In this document: in pieces, positions 24,560 through 36,636 of the stretch
Layout: every line of letters begins with the position of its first letter
How positions within the stretch are numbered: position 1 is the first letter of the stretch
DNA from: Antedon bifida
Lineage: Eukaryota > Echinodermata > Crinoidea > Comatulida > Antedonidae
Length of the DNA stretch: 64,000 nucleotides
Reading direction: 5' to 3'
Assembly (NCBI GenBank): GCA_963402885.1
Contig: OY727095.1
Coordinates: forward strand, 14,823,001-14,887,000
Notes under the pieces: model-generated
The model's database searches: none
Told to the model about the DNA's origin: nothing
Seen by the model: only the letters and a program-made list of their open reading frames with translations
Program-made: the position numbers and the translations under genes

Positions 24560-25240
24560 TTACCTCCGCCAAGGAGGTATATGTAATCGATCGCGCGTGT
24601 TTGTTTGTCTGTCTGTCTGTTTGTTTGTTTGTTAGCAGGATTACTCAAAAAGTAATTACAAGATCTTTACCAAAATGAATATACAGATAGATGTGGTCAA
24701 GGACCATTCCATTAAATTTTGGGACCATTTGGGACCATGGTTCCAATTCTAAACCACTTTTTAGTATACTTTTTCAGACCTGCTAGTGTTAAAAGATAGA
24801 ACAGAATTTTTCAAAAGCCGGCGAGCAGTCTTAAAGTAATTTAAGTAAACTGAAATTGCATTTTCTCGAGAACTACTTGTCCAAAAAACTTTATTTTTGT
24901 ACAGGAGGCAAGAGTTATAATTGGTGATTTGTAATTTTAAAACATAATTTGATTTAATGTGCACCTTTTTTGATGCGAGTAGTTAGTTAATTTCTTTTCA
25001 AATTCACTCGTTTGATTTTCGCGTTGCTGTTCTATTGTTAGTCAACTGAAGCTATTGTTAATTGAAAGGCTTGTTACAACCATTACACCAAACTCGCATA
25101 CACATGCTTGTAGTGAAATTAGCCTAAATCACAAACAGCATTAAGACACACACAAATATATATATTTTTTTCCGGGGAAATCTTATGTAGGAGAATTTTA
25201 CAGTAGGCGGAGGTATGCACTCTCGGAGTGGCTTTCTAGT
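24560..25240 (-). mobile_element. Family-2 element (CCTCCGCC ends), non-autonomous
   Basis: On the minus strand the element starts ACTAGAAAGC with a CACTC-CGA-GAGTG stem-loop followed by ATACCTCCGCC. It ends in the hairpin ACCTCC-TT-GGCGGAGGT (24562-24578). A GTTT/GTCT microsatellite lies next to that end (24599-24632). There is no coding capacity. This type of repeat (CTCCGCCAAGGAGGT with TTTGTTTGTCTGTCTG) is familiar to me from other marine invertebrate genomes, from general knowledge only. Confidence 0.7.
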
Positions 25241-27060
25241 TTTTATTATAAATAATTGCTATAAAATGCTTAAAAAATCATTCTGCAGTTTTTATTTTTC
25301 TAAATTAATCTGTCTACTGTAAGTAAGTATTGCCACACAGTATGACCAATTTTTTTCACAATGAGAAAATCAAATTGTAAAAATGTAAACCATATAATAA
25401 AATACTTTGATTGTTAAGTTTAAAAATCATTCTTTACAAATTGTATAATTATTGCAAACTACCAACCATTTTTTTCCTAATTAAACATCTTGGTCTGTGG
25501 AGGAAAAAACTATTTAAATGTTTCCTCTATGACTGATCCGAAACATCCCTGATTCTAATAATTACATAAATAATATTGTTTGTTACAGTAGGTAAGATAG
25601 TCTTGATATAAACATGGCAATCAAAAGCTAATTTAAAGACAGCAAGTAACAATTAAAAAGAATTAATAAGACATTTAAAATAGCATTTATTCTCACACAA
25701 CATATTTTTGCTGGATTTATAAACCAAAATATGTTTTGGCTACTGTTTGTTGTATGAACCATTGTATTGTATTATTACTACTAGCTCTAGGTCATGGAGC
25801 TATTATTTATAGCTCCATGTTTAAACCTTCATACAAAGAGCTCTACTAGCTTAAAAATCATATTTTACTATAATGAAATGAAAAAAAATATATACAACTC
25901 ACACTAATGATTTCATAAATAATTGTTGGTAACAATAAAATTATACTTTGGATTACATCATTTGTCTGGAAATGAATCCTGCATCCACTGGTCCAGCAAT
26001 GGGGTTGTACAGCTCTACATCAATGGACGCTACCAGCCTACAAGGTGTTTATTGTTCACCCTCTTTGCCGCGTTCTGTATGTCACATGACTTCCTAATCA
26101 GTCTTGCATGTCTGCCTATTCAATGGAAATAAAAGATTTTATATTAACAGAGAGCAAACTCACAAACGCAGTTTTTGATTTTTATGATATGGTCTATTGG
26201 AAATTAATAATCACTTGCAAGTTTAAACCTGAAAGACAACACTGACTGTAAATTGCCCTGGCAGTGGGGTTTTACAGCCAAGGTGAAAGTGCACAGTAAA
26301 CAAAGGCTGGGCAAACACACATCATCACATTACTTTTTTCTGTGTAATTTACCTTATTATATATAATAAATTATTTCATTTATTAAAACCATAAAATGTT
26401 TGTCAACTGTCATTGCATGTTACCATTTGTTAATCGAATGAACCTTATACATCCAAATCTCCATTAGTATGAAGAGTGCTCTAGTCTAAGCCATGAAAAA
26501 ATGTTTTACTGACTAATTAAGATAAAATAATTGCATAATGAAATTAAATTTTATTTTGTGAGGTAACAATGCACATGCCTTTGTGAACAATCTAACACAC
26601 AAAAACAACACAATCCTTTGTAGTATACTGTAGATTAGAATATTCTTTTAAACTAATTAAACTTTTCAGGCACAATAAATTAATGTCAATAAAAACAAAA
26701 AAGAAAAAGTATTTTTGACGGTGTAACTGGAAACTGAATTCAGATTTACAGTAGCCATAGTACAGCACCTACAATTATCCTACTTGACATATAAAATGTG
26801 TATTTATGTTGTTCATAACTTTATGTTCCTTCCAAAGGATGAGGTAATCATAAGACAGCATCTAGTTGACAATTTTACCACACAATTGATATCTGATAAT
26901 AGATGACAGATACTTGTCAGTACCATGGAGTAAATGTCAGTACACATAATGCATTATCACATATCACAAATCTGATAATGTAATAACAGTTAATGCACAC
27001 AATTGTGACAAATACTGTATCATAAATGTATAGTGGCATTCATCCTCTGAGTTGAGGAAA
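25241..27060. other. AT-rich stretch without recognisable gene
   Basis: No coding or structural signal above background. The 69-codon open frame at 25923-26132 has no motif and no splice context I could support. Confidence 0.5.
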
Positions 27061-27078
27061 TTCAGATATGTACTGTAC

Positions 27079-27855
27079 TCACAGCAGCCACAGTGCATGG
27101 TCTACAGTACCAAGTCAATAAACACACTGTGAGATTGTACACAGCAGCCACAGTGCATGGTGTACAGTACCAAGTCAATCTACACACTGTGAGACTGTAC
27201 ACAGCAGCCACAGTGCATGGTGTACAGTACCAAGTCAATAAACACACTGTGAGATTGTACACAGCAGCCACAGTGCATGGTGTACAGTACCAAGTCAATA
27301 AACACACTGTGAGATTGTACACAGCAGCCACAGTGCATGGTGTACAGTACCAAGTCAATCAACACACTGTGAGATTGTACACAGCAGCCACAGTGCATGG
27401 TGTACAGTACCAAGTCAATCAACCCACTGTGAGATTGTACACAGCAGCCACAGTGCATGGCGTACAATACCAAGTCAATCAACACACTGTGAGATTGTAC
27501 ACAGCAGCCACAGTGCATGGTCTACAGTACCAAGTCAATCAACCCACTGTGAGATTGTACACAGCAGCCACAGTGCATGGTCTACAGTACCAAGTCAATC
27601 AACACACTGTGAGATTGTACACAGCATCCACAGTGCATGGTGTACAGTACCAAGTCAATCAACACACTGTGAGATTGTACAAAGCAGCCACAGTGCATGG
27701 TCTACAGTACCAAGTCAATCAACACACTGTGAGATTGTACACAGCATCCACAGTGCATGGTGTACAGTACCAAGGCAATCAACACACTGTGAGATTGTAC
27801 ACAGCAGCCACAGTGCATGGTCTACAGTACCAAGTCAATCAACACACTGTGAGAT
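27079..27855 (+). repeat. 60-bp minisatellite, about 13 copies
   Basis: The unit contains CAGCCACAGTGCATGG, GTACAGTACCAAGTCAAT and CACACTGTGAGATTGTAC, and repeats every 60 bp with few substitutions. Because 60 is a multiple of three, several frames on both strands stay open across the array. Those frames are by-products of the repeat and not genes. Confidence 0.97.
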
Positions 27856-28061
27856 GATCCCTTATTACACTTTTTAAATAGTGTACCAATTTCTTTATCA
27901 CACCATGGACCTATAAATAAGATAGGTCCATCATCATACTCTATGTGCATTGCAAGTTCTCAAATTGTTAAAATAAATTTCAGTATTAAATAGAAAAGTT
28001 CAGTAGTTTTTTATGCATCACGTCAAACTTTACAGTGCATTGTAGTTATTTGATGTATCAT

Positions 28062-28243
28062 GAAAATGAAAGACCACAACGCTGTGTTTTCTGAAAACAA
28101 AAGACCACAACACTGTGTTTTCTGAAAATGAAAGACCACAACGCTGTGTTTTCTGAAAATGAAAGACCACCACACTGTGTTTTCTGAAAATGAAAGACCA
28201 CAACACTGTGTTTTTTTAAAATGAAAGACCACAACGCTGTGTT
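28062..28243 (+). repeat. 31-bp tandem repeat, six copies
   Basis: The unit GAAAATGAAAGACCACAACG, then CTGTGTTTTCT, repeats every 31 bp at 28062, 28093, 28124, 28155, 28186 and 28217. The last copy is degenerate. Confidence 0.9.
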
Positions 28244-29110
28244 TGAATGCTTGTTGTGAGATCAGAGAAGCCCCATGGAAGGCATGTTTGTTATGTGGTG
28301 ACACAAGTATAGAAACGTCACTCAGTTCTGATTGGTTGGTTAAAAAGCTTATATTTTTTCTCCATTCATACAAAGTAAAACCTGATTCGACCAACGAGAT
28401 GGATGGCTCGGTGTATTGATGAGGGTATAGCCCCTGAGGCAGTGGCTGCAGGGTCGACGCTTGTCAATTTTTTGTTCTACTTTTTTTGTGGGTTTTAAAA
28501 AAAATGTTAAGCCTGATCTCCTCAATGAGTCGAGCATGAACGTTAAAACATCTTCATCATCCATGTGTTTACGTTCGTCTGAGGACCCAAGTCCGTAGCC
28601 GGGATTTTTACAGGGGGGTTCTTTTTTCCAAAAAAAAAAGGCACTTCTCCCCCTTATAGGAATTACCCTACGGTTTAACCTCCCCCACCCATTGAAGATT
28701 TAATATCAAACGTATATCAAAACACCAATGCTGTTGGTCACCAGCCATAAGAGCAACCGCATCCTCTAAGAGTTTTCTGGCCCAGGACCTGGGCCCCACC
28801 ATGGTTGCGGCTGAGGTAAGAAAAATTGAAAAGATAGGGCGCTAGATGCTTGGAAATTAGTGTTATACTTTGAAAACATCAGGCTATGTTTGGTAGAAAA
28901 TATTGTATATTATACATCGCACCAAAACCAACTGTTATACATCGCATCAAAGCCAACATCGCACCAAAGCCAACAAGCTTGCATGTTTCAGTCCCTCACG
29001 TAAGGAAAAGACAAAAAAGCACTAATTTGCTCTCCTTGTGTTTTCAAGGAAATAATGCCCCCCCTGGGGGGTTGGTATCCTGCAGGATACAGTCCAACAG
29101 TCGTTTTGGA
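28244..29110. other. No gene; possible hAT-type MITE end
   Basis: At about 28590 the sequence GTCCGTAGCCGGG, followed by a C/G-rich run, resembles the CAGnnCCGTAGCCAGGGGG termini of hAT-like elements; related ends occur at about 33125, 33820 and 48648. Short GCACCAAA(G/A)CCAAC repeats lie at 28919-28975. No coding region was supported. Confidence 0.35.
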
Positions 29111-29356
29111 GTGGAGTTGTGGCTTGGTGGTTATGATGCTTGGCTACCACTCCAAGGGTCCTGGGTTCAAGTCCCGTCACATGTCAGGATTTTTTCTAAG
29201 GACAAAATTACAACTCCACTTCCAAAGACTTGTAATAAGACTTTGTTTATGTAGAACATCTTGTGTATATGTTTGTCTTGTGAACCTCTGAGGGTCCCTA
29301 ATGATCAGCAATTGCTGGATGGATCACCCTCTTTAAATATGGTAAAAAAAAAAAAA
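29111..29356 (+). mobile_element. tRNA-derived SINE, copy 1
   Basis: The head carries pol III promoter boxes: A box TGGCTTGGTGG (29120-29130) and B box GGTTCAAGTCC (29164-29174), 33 bp apart. A conserved body follows, then an A-rich tail at 29342-29356. The copy at 51094-51356 is nearly identical across the body. SINEs of this type are transcribed by RNA polymerase III and mobilised by a partner LINE. Confidence 0.88.
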
Positions 29357-30514
29357 CGTACTACAGACACAGTCATACAAAACAAGAAATAAGGCCATGT
29401 CCCAACTTGGCTGAGAGTCATTGGCCAACCTACTTAACCTGGCTGGGCTAGTCTACTATTTTAGGTCTAGGCTTAGCCTAACTAGCTAGAGTAGGAGGGG
29501 CCAGCCTAGCCTAAAGCTAGGAAAAAAAAAATCGGACAGAAAATGTGGAGTTGTTTACCTATATTTCACTAATACAAATCTAACAAGCAATAGCCAACAA
29601 AATATTGATAATAAGTTACAAAGTATCATTTTAAAGTTAATATTGTGCCATAAAAAGGGTTATTTGATTGTCAATTGGCTGTGTTTACAAAGGGCTGTCA
29701 CACGCGATGATACTAGAAGATAGAGCAGCAGCTGGAAGGATGACAGCACATGTTTTTCTACTGTATTTTAGTAACCAAAATGGTTGACATTTTTCGGAGA
29801 AAAGAATCATCAAAAACAGAAGTGAATCTCTCTCTCCAATTATTACACATTATTTAGGCCCACTATTAAATATTGTTTTTATTAACTATATTTTTTACAT
29901 AAAAATTGCTTTGTTAAATAAAAGAAACCATTTGGTTGGTACTTGTCTGCCTGCTCTAGAGGTGTTTCTGTAACACCGCATTGGATACACTGTGAGGTAA
30001 TGAAAGTAAATTGGCGCCTGAAAGTCAATTGGCGCTTGAAAGGAATGGGGAATCCCCCTTGGCGACGCTAATTGCTGGTTTTAGGAGCGCGATCGCGCAG
30101 GCGCTCCTTAAAAATGATGGACTGATCGCTTTCGGAAATTCCCTTTTATTGTGTAAAAAAATGGTCACAAAGAGGAGACCTACGCAAGAAGGATCAAGTA
30201 ATTAAGCAAGGAGTTGTTAATTAGAATTCCCTATGTAAGAAGCGGGCCTAGAATATAATCATAAAAGGCCAATTTACACAGACGAGCGGTAACAGTAAGC
30301 AGTAAAGTTGATCGGAAAACGCAAAAATAGAATGTTATTTCTTATGACCATTTACACAGAACGTGGAGCGGACAAGCGGTTGAGCGGAAATCCGCTCAGG
30401 ATCGAAACAGATTCGATTTTGTGAAAATACCGCGCTGTAATTATGGATTCTGGCCAATCAACGACATGATTGAAATGACGTCATCTATCAACAACTTTTT
30501 TTTGTGTCCGTCCG
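29357..30514. other. No gene seen
   Basis: AT-rich, with a GC-rich patch at 30000-30120 that includes the inverted repeat GGAGCGC...GCGCTCC. Two related phrases (AATTTACACAGACGAGCGG at about 30270, CATTTACACAGAACGTGGAGCGG at about 30350) may be ends of an unidentified small transposon. Confidence 0.4.
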
Positions 30515-30612
30515 TTGAAGCAATCAAATTCGGCACAAACTCTGAAGATGTACAGAAAAAGCTCTTCCGTCAAGCGAAGACTTACACACATAGCGACGCT
30601 ATCAAGTACATT

Positions 30613-31887
30613 CATGTCAGGATAAGTGAAGGGTTCACCTTTGGTCTCGATGCATCTGGATAGACAGTCTGCTATAGGTACTTGTTTTCCTGGTACGTAT
30701 TTTATCTTGCCATTATATCCTTGTAGTTGTAGCATTAGTCTTTGTAGACGCGTTGGCATTTTAGAGAGGTCTTTCTTTTGGATGCTTTCCAGTGGTTGGT
30801 GGTCTGTATGTATTGTGAAGTGTTTCCCAAACACATATGTTCTAAAATACTTCACAGACCATACCACTGCGAGTAGTTCCCTCTCGATGTTGCTATAATT
30901 TGATTCAGCATTTGTTAGTGACTTTGATGCATAGTGTACTGGTCGGTCATTTTGCATCAGTACGGCTCCAAGTCCCTTTTGAGATGCGTCACATTGGATC
31001 GTTATCTCCTCTTTGCTATCGAAATACGCAAGTGTTGGGGCGTCTTGGATTCTCTTTTTTATTTTTGTTAGTGCATCGTCGTGTGTGTTTGTCCACTTGA
31101 AGACTGTGTCTTTCTGGAGAAGCCTTCTGATTGGATCGGTAAGTGGAGCTAGCTTTAAGAATTTTGACAAGTAATTTATGAGTCCTAGTAATGACATCAG
31201 TTCTTGTCTGTCGGTTGGGGCTTTCAATTTGCTTATTGCCTTAACCTTTGATGGGTCAGGCCGCATGCCCTCTTTGGATAACATATGTCCAAAAAATTTT
31301 ACACTATCTTGTAGGTAACGACACTTTTCAGAATTTAGCTTGATGCCGCTTGTTCGACAGGTTCTAAATATGTCTGTGACTGCTTTGTCATGTTCTTGTC
31401 TTGTTTCGGCTGCTACCAATAAATCGTCGGCGATGCAATACACATTTGGAATATTTTGGAAGAGTGCATCCATTTCTCTTTGGAAGAGATCTTGTGAACT
31501 TGAAAGTCCAAATGCTAGTCGCTTAAAGCAGAATCTTCCATATATAGTGTTAAATGTCGTCAGTGCTTGACTGTCTTCATGTAGCGGGATATTCCAATAG
31601 CCACTACGTACATCAAATGTACTGAAATGTTGACATCCACTTAATCTAGGAAGTACCTCGTCGAGGGTATGTGTGTAGTGATGAGGTCGCTGGATGTATT
31701 TATTTAGGTTTCTTGGGTCAAGGCAGATTCTTAGTGTTTTATCTGGTTTTGTAACTAAGACTATGGAATTTACCCATTCTGTTGGCTCGTCCATCTGTCT
31801 GATAATGTCCAAGTCTAACAGTCTGTCCAGCTCTTTTCTCAGAGGTATTTTGAGTACATCCGGCATTTTGCGGCCGGGATTCACCAC
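30613..31887 (-). pseudogene. Pol fragment (RT-RNase H) of the rearranged Ty3 copy
   Basis: The minus-strand reading shows the RT palm (IADDLL) and the RNase H motifs (QCDASQKGLGAVL, HTDHQPLE), nearly identical to the intact element. The frame opens at the 8-bp deletion near 31920 and ends at the inversion junction at 30612, so no integrase follows. Confidence 0.85.
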
Positions 31888-31915
31888 AGGTGTAGCTTCA
31901 TTTGATAGTTTAATT

Positions 31916-32810
31916 TTATAGGGTGTTTCCTATGCCTGTGAAGATGTCTTTGTGTTGTTGGATTACTTCCTCTTTTTTGTCTGTTTTTCTTTCCAAAACC
32001 TCGCAAACATCAAAGTGTCCATTGCAATCGATGCATTGATCGTCGCATAAAATTCTAACAATTCCCAGTGCTTTGCAAAGTTTCAGTCCGAATAGGTTAT
32101 TCCCGTAGCTTGACACGTGGAATTTAGTTTTGTTCACGATGTGACTATTATGTTCTGTGTCAACCGTTATCTCACCATGGTTCTGAAATTTTCTACCTCC
32201 ATATCCAGTTAGGATTGTGTTGGTTTTCTTGATCGTGTACTGTTTCCCAAACAACTGTGTATAGGTTTTATAATTGATAAGGTTGGCTTGCGCACCTGTA
32301 TCGACTTTGCCTCGAAGGAGCATTTGTCCATTCGGTGTGGAGAGTTTTATTGTGGCAAGTTGGGTGTCTTTGCCATCGATATCGTTGAATTGAATTTCTC
32401 GGATGGTGACTTCTTCGAACCCGTAATTTGTTGGGTCATCCGAGTCTTCTATTGTAATCTCCTGCGTGCGACGATACTGTTTCCCTTTGTTTGGGCGCTT
32501 TTGATTGTATTGTCGGTCCTGGGTCGTTTTGTTGAATTGTTTTGCTCTACACTTCCTCGCCCAGTGATTGCTCTTGCCGCAATTTTTACATTCTTTTCCA
32601 AATGCGGGACATTGTCTGGACGGATGATCTGTACCGCAGTTGGAGCAGTTTTTGATCAGTTTTAATTGACTGTGGCGTTTACCATAGTTGGTGTTTTGTT
32701 TTATTTCCTCAACATTGGTGCCAGTTTTTGAAACTCTTTGCAATTCGTTAAATTGTTTGTCGGCCGCTTCTTTGGACTGAATGTACTTGATAGCGTCGCT
32801 ATGTGTGTTT
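31916..32810 (-). pseudogene. Gag-protease fragment of the rearranged Ty3 copy
   Basis: It contains two CCHC knuckles (CSNCGTDHPSRQC, CKNCGKSNHWARKC) and the protease motif DTGAQANLI. The frame stops at the 8-bp deletion. The upstream part of gag is absent because the inversion junction lies at 32810. Confidence 0.85.
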
Positions 32811-32824
32811 TCCTAGGAGGGAGA

Positions 32825-33029
32825 TGTTATAATAATACTGCTTTAGTATAGCGACCTATATACTATATAAAGTAATAAGACACCATAGTCATACCATATA
32901 GATTAACCAATCACGAGCCACCTTACTGATATCACTTTGTACAGTTCAGTTACAGACTTCTTACAATAAAGACTATCCTTATTATACTTGAGAGTTTCTT
33001 CATTTATTATCGATAAACATAACATAACA
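32825..33029 (+). repeat. LTR of the rearranged copy (inverted orientation)
   Basis: The 205-bp LTR begins TGTTATAATA and ends ATAACATAACA, preceded by the polypurine tract CCTAGGAGGGAGA. It differs from the two LTRs of the intact element at about five positions, so this copy is older. Its orientation is opposite to the adjoining gag-pol block. Confidence 0.9.
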
Positions 33030-36000
33030 GTAAACAATCGTAGTGTTGTGTTAGTATGCCCAGCAAAAACAAAAGTGGGAGGCCAAGCGGAACTCGCTGT
33101 TCAGCGGGGGATCGTACGATCCCCCGATCCCCCTGGTTACGGGCCTGCCTACCTGTAAGGGCATTACAGCATTTCATTCACTCCCGGACAGGCATTCACT
33201 TTCTTTTCGCATAGAATAAAATTACTAGTACATGTAACACTTAATGTTTGTAGACTACTGTATAGTTTATTAGTTATTATTATTTAGTTCAAACACACGA
33301 GTATATGGCTAATCTTAATATACATTGCGTTAATATGTCGTATTTGTTTGTGTTTTTTTTATATACGTTGAAGAGACATGTTTACCAAGCGCGGTTCCGG
33401 TCCATAGAACACGCGCGGGGGCCGGCATCTCATACACAATTGTGACGCTGTGCTGTGCGTGTGAGGCCACCTTAAAAAAATCTACTACTAGGCCCTAGTT
33501 GGAGGCGTCATTTATCATGAATTTTATGTGCGAGAGTACCATTTCCGACGATCTAGGGGTGTCATTTACCAAAATTCGCTTCGCCACAGCCCCCACCATG
33601 GGGAGGCTGTGGCTCAAGTACTTGGTGTCTGGAAGGATCAGCCCCTGTTTGCCCCCCCTGACAAGACCTCCTTGTTACGCGGCTGTAATAAAGGTAACAT
33701 TTCCCTGCTGGCTATACTACAGAAAAGGCAAAAAATCATCATATGGGCTAGGCCTATGCCTAGTAGGCTCTCTGGTTTGAAAGGGCACTTCAGGAAAAGG
33801 GGGTTAGTTCGTAACCCCCCTGGCTACGGGCTTGGGACCGATCCAATGCAGTTGACGTCTGTTCTCTAACTAATATATTAATAACAACAGCAAGTTGTGG
33901 AGACTCCCTCCCTCCCTACTAGTACTACTCTACTAGGCCTACTATAGTAGTAGGCCTAGGGTTAAAAGCCTAGGCTAGTAGGTCTTTGGGCTGCCCTATG
34001 AGGCCTCTGTACTTTTATCGGCAGGCCTAGCGATGATTTTCGCGAAGCTAAGCTGGCGATGTATTTCTGAAGGGTGCTCAGTATTAATTGATTAAAAATA
34101 GTTATTTTTAAAAAAATATCGATTTTTTACAATTTTATGATTGCAGGATGATGTAGACTACTCGTGAGTAGGTTGGCTGCAGATTTTGAGTAATTTTAAG
34201 GGGTGGGTACGAAACTGCATTAGCGCCGGCCTTTGTTAGCTAGAGCATGGCTAGAGGTAGGGCCTGCCCCAGCTAGTAGGCCTAGGCCTACTAGGCTACT
34301 ACTACTACTAGGCAATGTCTCCCTACCTAGGCTAGGCCTAGGCCCTACTAGACTAGGCCTAGCAATATGGGAATCCCTAGCAATTATATAGAGTATTAGG
34401 CCTAGGCCTAGCCTAGGATACGAATATAAGATTCAAAAAATTAAAAGAAGAAAGACCTGACATTAAACCAACACAGTATAAAGAATTCCGTACATGATAT
34501 GGTATGATAATATTATGAAACAAAAACTTACTTCTTGTGTTTGACATTCTTCAAGGATAACATGCAAGTGGTTGTTTGTCTAATACGATCTTTGGTTTGT
34601 TGGGGTGATTAAACTTTATTTTTTATAGAGGGCGCAATCACCATTTGTGTACTTAACACATTATCGCTGTGTAATATCGAAGAACTTTATTAATATTACT
34701 CTCTGGATTGGTGAAATGGATATTATTATTCCTATTCCTGTAATAATACAATGAATTTTTTTTAATAGCTAAGCACGTACATTTTGATATAATGATCTCC
34801 TCGATGTTAAAATCTACACCTTCCAAACAAACACACTATCCTTACAAATAAACAAATAAGTTTTTCATTCATTAGTATTTATTAACAAATATGAGATAAA
34901 ATAATGTTGCAAACAACAAACTATACTAGATAAAACTATGAATTATTATATGAATTTATGTAGAAGAATGTTACATAAGAATCAAAGCATGATTAAAGTA
35001 GAAATATACATTCATAAAGGAATTATATGTGTATATTAACAATTTATACTTAAATTTAATGTGTATAAAATATAATACCATAAGAAAATTATAATTATGT
35101 TCATGTGAAAAGAAAGTGTTAAAGAAATGCTATGAACATGTTTAAAGTATAACATATTGGTAATTGGTATTAATTAAAAATTATAATTATTTTGTTATGG
35201 ATATTTGAGTTGAAATACTTGTATATAGTTATGAAAATATAATTTTGTTTTATAATTATAATTATTATTATATCTTAATGTATGTATAAGAAAAACTTAC
35301 ATCTGTATTAATTGAGTAGAGTAGAGAAACAAATATTAATGAAAATTGTGCATATTATATAAAGATAAATATTATTTACAAAAATATGAATTTTTATAAG
35401 AAATAAAAGTGGGTAAAATGCTCACAAAAGAGAAAAAAAAACAAATATATAAGCATTACAAGCAGCATAAACACTGAATTGAGCTTTAATTTACAAAATT
35501 TAATTAAAAGTGAAAACACTTTTCAAATCATTTCAACAAACAGATATCATAAAATGTATTCATAAAAAATATAATTTAGTACAAAAAAATGTAACACTAT
35601 AAACAATTCATCAAACAATAATTTAGATTTAAGCATTGTTTGTTTAACAACCGGATCAAATAAGGAACAGGGCTAGAGAAGTGGTGTTTAGTAGCACAGT
35701 GAGATTCAACAAAGGTGTGTCTATGTCTAGTGTGGTAAGGGGAAGGATTACAGGGTGCAAGGATTTAATTATTTACTTCCGTTTACCTGGTCTTATTTGC
35801 ATGTGTTTAGTTTTTGTAATTCTGCACATAAAAAACATAATCAATTTACAAACTATATAATTAACTGGTTCTCTCAAGTAAAATAAAATTGGAAGACATT
35901 CCAACTACTTCCAGTTCCTAGGTATTTTGCCTCTTTAGTTTTACTATTTAAACTCTGTCCATTTACTGTATTTAGAAAAGAAAGACAAATATGTTATGGT

Positions 36001-36636
36001 GAATTAAATTATTATATTTATTATATTAATTACAGTAGGTCAAACTTTAACCAAAATGCAGCATTAAGAATGAAAACATTGACATTGCAAAATATGAATT
36101 AAAAAGACACACAGACTGATAAATGTGTACATTATTAATAGTTATCAACAGCTTTTAGATATTATTCACAATAAATTGTGTTGTTGAGTGGAAAATATTA
36201 TTGTCTTGGTCACAATATATTTAGATTGTCAAGGGTCTAATTATTACATGATTTCTTGATTTAAAATACAATTTAGCATCATAATCATAACTACCGTAGT
36301 TATTAATACAAACAAATAGCAACATTATTATCATCAGTATCATTATATCACCATCAAACACATATTTGCTGCCCTCATACCCCATCCCCTTATCAATTTG
36401 AATTTTATTCATTTATCAAATTATTATTTTACTTTAACATGTGTATAGATGCAATATACACTTTGAAAAAACAATACAATCAATATTTGAAAAAAACCCA
36501 CTTTTTGTTTCCATATCCTACCAATCAAAATGTGTATGCTAATTATGTAACTTCAGATATCTAAACTGTAAATAAACATCTATTTTTAAATAGAAAGAGT
36601 AATTGGTTTTCAATATGAAATGACAAATAAATGAGT
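33030..36636. other. No gene; AGGCCTAG-rich and AT-rich DNA
   Basis: From 33890 to 34440 the palindromes TAGGCCTA, CTAGGCCTAG and TACTACTAC dominate. Possible hAT-like termini (CCCCCTGGTTACGGGCCTG at about 33125, CCCCCTGGCTACGGGC at about 33818) flank GC-richer DNA. From 34450 to 36636 the sequence is very AT-rich with nothing recognisable. Confidence 0.5.

Larger units (their letters stand above)
30515..33029 (-). mobile_element. Rearranged, 5'-truncated Ty3-type copy with internal inversion
   Basis: This is a second copy of the element at 41728-46823. Left to right it has three parts. About 100 bp of gag lie in plus orientation (30515-30612). A gag-pol segment lies in minus orientation (30613-32810; zinc knuckles, protease, RT and most of RNase H). 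A polypurine tract and 205-bp LTR lie in plus orientation (32813-33029). The integrase region and one LTR are missing. An 8-bp deletion near 31920 breaks the gag-pol frame. A gag stretch of about 30 bp is present at both ends of the inverted segment in opposite orientation. It is a dead copy. Confidence 0.85.

Noticed and set aside
27093..27857. Long open frame of 254 codons
   Set aside because: It is wholly made of the 60-bp minisatellite, and other frames on both strands are open for the same reason.
29120..29174. Functional tRNA gene
   Set aside because: Only the A and B boxes are tRNA-like; the arms do not fold as a full cloverleaf and a second copy has the same SINE body and A tail.
28886..29291. 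Open frames of 78-122 codons around 29 kb
   Set aside because: They run through the tRNA-derived SINE and its flank, and the SINE is not protein-coding.
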